Assembly (NCBI GenBank): GCA_030696775.1
Contig: JAUYRN010000032.1
Location: forward strand, 1-64,000
Length of the DNA stretch: 64,000 nucleotides
Source of the DNA: Sulfuricurvum sp.
GTDB taxonomy: Bacteria > Campylobacterota > Campylobacteria > Campylobacterales > Sulfurimonadaceae
Direction: 5' to 3'
Part shown: positions 60,493 through 64,000 of the stretch, in pieces
Layout: every line of letters begins with the position of its first letter
How positions within the stretch are numbered: position 1 is the first letter of the stretch
The notes under the pieces: generated by a model
What the model was told of the DNA's origin: nothing
The model's database searches: none
Seen by the model: only the letters and a program-made list of their open reading frames with translations
Made by a program: the position numbers and the translations under genes

Positions 60493-61683
60493 CTATGTTA
60501 GAGAAGTAGTTTGGTAAAGATTCATCAATTCAACATAAAAATCTTTTTCGCTATGTTCTTCAAGCAGTCCATTTGTTGGCATAATGTCATAATAAAGCTT
60601 GGCTAAATTTTTAAATCGATTTGGGTGGAGTGTTGAGACAATAAGGGAAGAAATCTCTTTTCGAACCAAGACGGCTGGGGGGAGAAGTCCTTGTTTCATA
60701 AGCTCCAAAATGGATTCGGAATTGTAAGAAATGTGGTGATGGTGCCCATGTGGACAGGTCTGTATGCTAACGAGCGTTTTACACAGGTTACAATAAACGT
60801 ATTCACTGGCGATACACACCTCAATGTTAATACCGACTAGACGATCAACAACAGATTTATTCGCATTTCGATCATAATACATACCAATACCTGCATGATT
60901 TTGACCAATCATAAGGCGATCGCACCCGTAATTTTTAGCAACAATAGCATCCAGAATTACTTCATTACTTCCTGCAAAAATATAGCTGTTTTCCAGTGGA
61001 ACAACAATCACGCGACCTTGGGGAAGATAATTAATGATAAAAAATTCGAGTACTTCATGACGAAGTTCGTAAGTAAGATCACTGCTTGCGTAAGGTTTGA
61101 ATAAAAATATAACGACTAAATCACTTCTATCCAAGCTTTGACGAATAAGCCGCTCATGAGCACGGTGGAGAGGATTGGCTGCCATGAAAATAGCCGTTGT
61201 GTGTTTAGCCGAAATTTGTTCTTGAGCTTTTGTGATCTTTGATTGGATTGCTTCGATAGGGGAGAGGTCAATTGAATATTCTCCGCAAAGAGCATATTTT
61301 CCTAGTCGTTTGTAGGTGGCACTTACACCAGGATGAGCAAGGTCTTCAGTACCATAAATTTGTTTTAGGCGCTCAATGGGGTTGATAGGAAAAACTTCAT
61401 CAACACATATCTCCCCAACGATTGCATTCTCACAGACCAAATTGAGAATTTCTCCTTTTTTGGTACTGAGTAAAATAGTTTCATTGGTCTTACCATTGGG
61501 TGAAAGAATGAGTGGGAATGGAAATGTTGTTCCATTGAAAAGTCCACTTTGAAGTACTTCCATGCATTGCTGTGCGTTCATGAGTTGTGTGACAGGAGAG
61601 AGCATTCCTGATTTTAAAAGGGTGAGTGCGCTTAATGCCTCTTGGTCAATATAAAGAGCTCTATTTTTTCTTGATGATGCCAT
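60493..61683 (-). CDS. ATP-sulfurylase-like protein with altered active-site motifs
   Basis: The 396-residue protein has the ATP sulfurylase architecture (PUA-like N-domain, catalytic domain, zinc-binding CNLC...CPHG cluster at 298-312). The nucleotide/sulfate motif normally reading QTRNPxHRAHE is MAANPLHRAHE (167-177), lacking the Gln and Arg. GRDHAGxG is GQNHAGIG (260-267). The catalytic Arg that binds sulfate is thus absent, so normal sulfate activation is doubtful. It overlaps the regulator gene by 23 bases. Homologues sit in the same block in Campylobacter (Cj1609), so the variant has been kept. Confidence 0.85.
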   Translation of the reverse strand: MASSRKNRALYIDQEALSALTLLKSGMLSPVTQLMNAQQCMEVLQSGLFNGTTFPFPLILSPNGKTNETILLSTKKGEILNLVCENAIVGEICVDEVFPINPIERLKQIYGTEDLAHPGVSATYKRLGKYALCGEYSIDLSPIEAIQSKITKAQEQISAKHTTAIFMAANPLHRAHERLIRQSLDRSDLVVIFLFKPYASSDLTYELRHEVLEFFIINYLPQGRVIVVPLENSYIFAGSNEVILDAIVAKNYGCDRLMIGQNHAGIGMYYDRNANKSVVDRLVGINIEVCIASEYVYCNLCKTLVSIQTCPHGHHHHISYNSESILELMKQGLLPPAVLVRKEISSLIVSTLHPNRFKNLAKLYYDIMPTNGLLEEHSEKDFYVELMNLYQTTSLT

Positions 61684-62548
61684 ACTTCTTTCTCTTTTCC
61701 CATAAGCTTTTGCGTGAAATACCTAATTTTTTTGAAAGTTCCGTATCCGGAAAACGGTTTTGAAAATTGGTCATGATGTATTTAACATATTCCTCAATCG
61801 GTAAAATTTCACCTTGATCAAAGAGTTGACTTTCACTTTCAATCTCGATGAGACGGAAAGGAACATTTTCAACATGCTCCGTGCTGGAAATAATACATGA
61901 CCTTTTCTCAATCAGTTCAAAAAAAGTTTTATGATCACTTTTTTTGAGATTTTGAAAGTCGGTAATATAAAGGACATTCGTATTAGAAAAAAGTGCAATT
62001 TCATGGAGTGCTTTAGGTGAACTAAGGGAAATAAATTGAAGATTTCCTCGATGATGTTCAGCATATCCAAACGCAAAGGCATCGGCATATTTTTGATAAC
62101 CACTGCAAATCATGATGGGGAGTTCTGTTTTATCAAAATCTTCATCAATTTTAACACTCGTAAAGCTATGGGCTAAATAACGTTCATACGTTTGATTTTG
62201 GCGACGAAGTCGTTCATGATTTTGAAAATGTTGAATTTTACGAATTAACTCTTCAATCATAAATGGTTTTAGAATATAATCTTTTGCCCCTGCTGCGAGG
62301 GGTTTTGAGACGGTATCATTACTGACATAGGAAACCATCAAAATAACGACGGCATCCTTGTACGCTTCGATAACCGGATAAATATCTTGGCCGCTAATGT
62401 TGGTTGAGAGGAGAATGACATCGTAAGGAGTCCCCTTAAGAGCCTCTTTTGTTGAGCTGCTAATATCACAATTGTGATTGAGATCGCTGAGTTTAGAAGC
62501 AATACTTTGTGCGAGATAAATCTCATTTTCGATAATTAAGACGTTCAT
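61661..62548 (-). CDS. Orphan atypical response regulator, HP1021/Cj1608 type
   Basis: 295 residues: a receiver-like domain whose phosphoacceptor Asp is replaced by Ser48 (YDVILLSTNISG), a middle domain, and a C-terminal Fis-type HTH (DTELSKKLGISRKSLWEKRKKYG). The Ser substitution and gene neighbourhood next to ispDF match Helicobacter HP1021, a phosphorylation-independent regulator that binds oriC and responds to redox state. The ATG at 62548 overlaps the ispDF stop (ATGA); a TTG at 62560 is an unlikely alternative. Confidence 0.87.
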   Translation of the reverse strand: MNVLIIENEIYLAQSIASKLSDLNHNCDISSSTKEALKGTPYDVILLSTNISGQDIYPVIEAYKDAVVILMVSYVSNDTVSKPLAAGAKDYILKPFMIEELIRKIQHFQNHERLRRQNQTYERYLAHSFTSVKIDEDFDKTELPIMICSGYQKYADAFAFGYAEHHRGNLQFISLSSPKALHEIALFSNTNVLYITDFQNLKKSDHKTFFELIEKRSCIISSTEHVENVPFRLIEIESESQLFDQGEILPIEEYVKYIMTNFQNRFPDTELSKKLGISRKSLWEKRKKYGIIKKK

Positions 62549-63666
62549 CCGTTTTTCCAATCAAAATAGTATAACGAAGCAGTTGCAAGGACACCAACCC
62601 CTTCTTTTCGTCCGATAAAGCCGAGGTGCTCTGTTGTAGTGGCTTTAATGTTTAATCGTGAGCGAGGTATTTGTAATAAAGAACTGAGTGCATGGCGCAT
62701 CTGCTCTTTGTAGGGAGAAATCTTGGGTGTTTGGGCAATAATTGTAATGTCTGCATGCAAGATGAGAAATCCAAATTGATGCAATTTTAAAACACACTGC
62801 TCAAGTAATGCTTTAGAGTCCGCATTTTTATAGGCACTGTCCGTATCGGGAAAAAGCATTCCAATATCACCTAAACAAGCAGCACCCAAAAGTGCATCAA
62901 TAAGGGCATGAATAGCAACATCTCCATCACTGTGGGCCAAAAATCCAAAAGGACTGTCGATTTTTACCCCACCAAGCACCATAGGTTTGCCTTCTTCAAA
63001 TCCATGAACATCAAAACCATTTCCGGTAAAAATAGCGCTTGAAGGAGATTTTAGACATTGAAGCGTGGAGAGATCGCTGACATGCGTTATTTTATCGGCT
63101 AAAATGTCTCCTTCAATAAGATGGCGTGTTCCTCCAGAAGCTATAATCGCACTGCTCTCATCGGTATATTCGACAGTCGTTTTTAATGCTTGGATAAGAA
63201 TGGAAGTTTTGGAAAGCTGCGGAGTTTGAACTCGTTTTACCTGATCACGATTTATCGTCTCATTATTATAGAGTATGGTGTCATTGATACTCAGTGCAGG
63301 AACGATGCAATCGGCGAATTCTTTTGCATTGATAAGACGCTGTATCAGTTCAGAGCTAACACATGAACGTGCAATATCACTTACTAATACATGGGATGTT
63401 TCAACGTGCTTCATTGCGTTGAGTAAAGAGTGCTGACGACTATCTCCACCGACAACAATTGTATGTTCACACATGCTTTGCATAAAGGATACTTCATCAG
63501 TGTGTGCAACTATGATTACTTTTGCAAAAGATTCCATATCAGTGATACGGTTAGTAACATATAGCCACAGCGGATCGTGATCAATTCGAAGCCACTGTTT
63601 TTTGACAGGGACTTTAAAACGGCTTGAATTACCTGCTGCGAGTAGAATAAGTGTCAAATCAGACAA
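62545..63666 (-). CDS. ispDF: Bifunctional IspD/IspF isoprenoid enzyme
   Basis: The 373-residue fusion carries IspD (residues 1 to about 205: LLAAGNSSRFKVPVKKQW nucleotidyltransferase loop, VSDIARSCVS) and IspF (about 210-373: GNGFDVHGFEEGKPMVLGG, HSDGDVAIHALIDALLGAACLGDIG split over the zinc site, GVLATASLYY). It performs the third and fifth steps of the MEP pathway. Such fusions are standard in Campylobacterota. The start is a TTG with AGGA upstream. Confidence 0.94.
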   Translation of the reverse strand: MSDLTLILLAAGNSSRFKVPVKKQWLRIDHDPLWLYVTNRITDMESFAKVIIVAHTDEVSFMQSMCEHTIVVGGDSRQHSLLNAMKHVETSHVLVSDIARSCVSSELIQRLINAKEFADCIVPALSINDTILYNNETINRDQVKRVQTPQLSKTSILIQALKTTVEYTDESSAIIASGGTRHLIEGDILADKITHVSDLSTLQCLKSPSSAIFTGNGFDVHGFEEGKPMVLGGVKIDSPFGFLAHSDGDVAIHALIDALLGAACLGDIGMLFPDTDSAYKNADSKALLEQCVLKLHQFGFLILHADITIIAQTPKISPYKEQMRHALSSLLQIPRSRLNIKATTTEHLGFIGRKEGVGVLATASLYYFDWKNG

Positions 63667-63678
63667 TTTATATCCTGT

Positions 63679-63684
63679 TTTATA
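63679..63684 (-). promoter_or_regulatory. Predicted -10 element of ispDF
   Basis: TATAAA on the minus strand in CCTATAAAACAGGA, just upstream of the AGGA ribosome-binding site and the TTG start at 63666; the leader would be about 6-8 bases. Confidence 0.4.
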
Positions 63685-63814
63685 GGTAGTGTTACGAAAG
63701 TATACACATAAAAAGCTGTTTTTTATCTTGTTTGTGATAAATTCTACTTAAATTCATTTGAGAAATATAGAGCATATAAAATAATGTTTCCCTAAATATT
63801 CTTGAAATTTTTAA

Positions 63815-63850
63815 TATAAGTTGAAACTGATACGACCCTTTTAGGGGGTC
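63815..63850 (+). promoter_or_regulatory. thiC promoter and leader hairpin
   Basis: A TATAAG -10 candidate lies at 63815-63820. A hairpin GACCC (63834-63838) / GGGTC (63846-63850) with loop TTTTAGGG-type follows, then TTATTTATAA. The leader to the thiC ATG (63900) is about 70 bases. I searched it for the TPP riboswitch core (CTGAGA and the ACCTGATCTGG-type segment) and did not find it. The hairpin could be an early terminator. Confidence 0.4.
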
Positions 63851-63899
63851 TTATTTATAAGTCCACTGTAGCTTTACGCAAAGTCCAAGGAGTAAAATT

Positions 63900-64000
63900 A
63901 TGAGAACAAAATGGGTCGATGAACGAAAGAATGATACAGTTTGTACTCAGATGTATTATGCCAAGCAAGGTATTGTCACTGAAGAGATGAAGTATGTAGC
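63900..64000 (+). CDS. thiC: Phosphomethylpyrimidine synthase ThiC, N-terminal part
   Basis: The gene runs off the window. The 33 visible codons read MRTKWVDERKNDTVCTQM then YYAKQGIVTEEMKYVA, matching the ThiC N-terminus (AkxGxxTxEMxxVA). ThiC is a radical-SAM enzyme forming the thiamine pyrimidine from aminoimidazole ribotide. AAGGAG lies 8 bases before the ATG. The catalytic and Fe-S regions are outside the window. Confidence 0.85.
   Translation, partial: MRTKWVDERKNDTVCTQMYYAKQGIVTEEMKYV

Noticed and set aside
60493-61683. Using this gene as evidence for dissimilatory sulfate activation (sat)
   Set aside because: Both nucleotide/sulfate motifs are changed and no APS reductase genes are nearby.
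63700-63899. TPP riboswitch before thiC
   Set aside because: No CTGAGA or matching second conserved segment could be found in the leader.

Overview
The window is a contiguous, gene-dense piece of chromosome from a Campylobacterota (epsilonproteobacterial) bacterium. It most resembles the sulfur-oxidising Sulfurimonas/Sulfuricurvum group, but the genus is an inference. The evidence is lineage-specific gene order and content: lysC-hobA-holB-folP, the ispDF / HP1021-type orphan regulator / ATP-sulfurylase-like / pgpA block known from Helicobacter and Campylobacter, a PEB4-type chaperone-isomerase, and periplasmic sulfite oxidation genes. No rRNA, tRNA, CRISPR array, complete insertion sequence or prophage was seen. 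The longest stretches without a gene are about 200-260 bases.

Layout. 1-5.1 kb: the rpmH-rnpA-yidD-yidC-khpB-mnmE-ruvX core operon (translation, membrane insertion, tRNA modification). 5-8.8 kb: a hypothetical gene, ilvC, a divergent polysaccharide deacetylase and dprA. 8.8-13.8 kb, minus strand: sorB-sorA sulfite dehydrogenase, queA, tatC-tatB and hemW; SorA carries a twin-arginine signal and lies close to the Tat genes. 13.8-20.7 kb: rppH, lysC, hobA, holB, folP, a CPA2 antiporter and motAB. 20.7-25.3 kb, minus strand: a cyclophilin, an unusual P-loop protein, HU, an XRE regulator and a cyclase-like/coiled-coil pair. 25.4-40.3 kb: pyk, cmoA, nth, two tandem soluble hybrid kinases, a PEB4-type isomerase, fba, an M23 peptidase, a heme-motif chemoreceptor, aroK, a thioredoxin-like protein and hisD.

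40.4-48.1 kb is the most distinctive region. It holds a molybdopterin enzyme encoded in the order Fe-S subunit, membrane subunit, catalytic subunit. A second transcription unit follows with a TorD-type chaperone, a polyferredoxin, a small protein that looks like a catalytically dead shikimate-dehydrogenase substrate domain, and an unrecognised acidic protein. This cassette is the best candidate for an undescribed system. 48.1-59.9 kb is an ion-homeostasis block: an antiporter-histidine kinase fusion with its response regulator, a BrnT/BrnA toxin-antitoxin pair, psiE, and a complete kdpFABCDE operon including a 29-residue kdpF. 60-64 kb holds pgpA, an ATP-sulfurylase-like protein with altered active-site motifs, the orphan regulator, ispDF and the start of thiC.

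Functionally the window suggests a respiratory sulfur-metabolising, motile cell. Periplasmic sulfite oxidation and a second exported molybdoenzyme feed or drain the electron-transport chain, and several proteins here serve export and cofactor loading (Tat, TorD, HemW). Several genes (hemW, cmoA, brnT) have a -10 hexamer 5-7 bases before the start codon, which suggests leaderless mRNAs. A degenerate REP-like palindrome recurs between transcription units.
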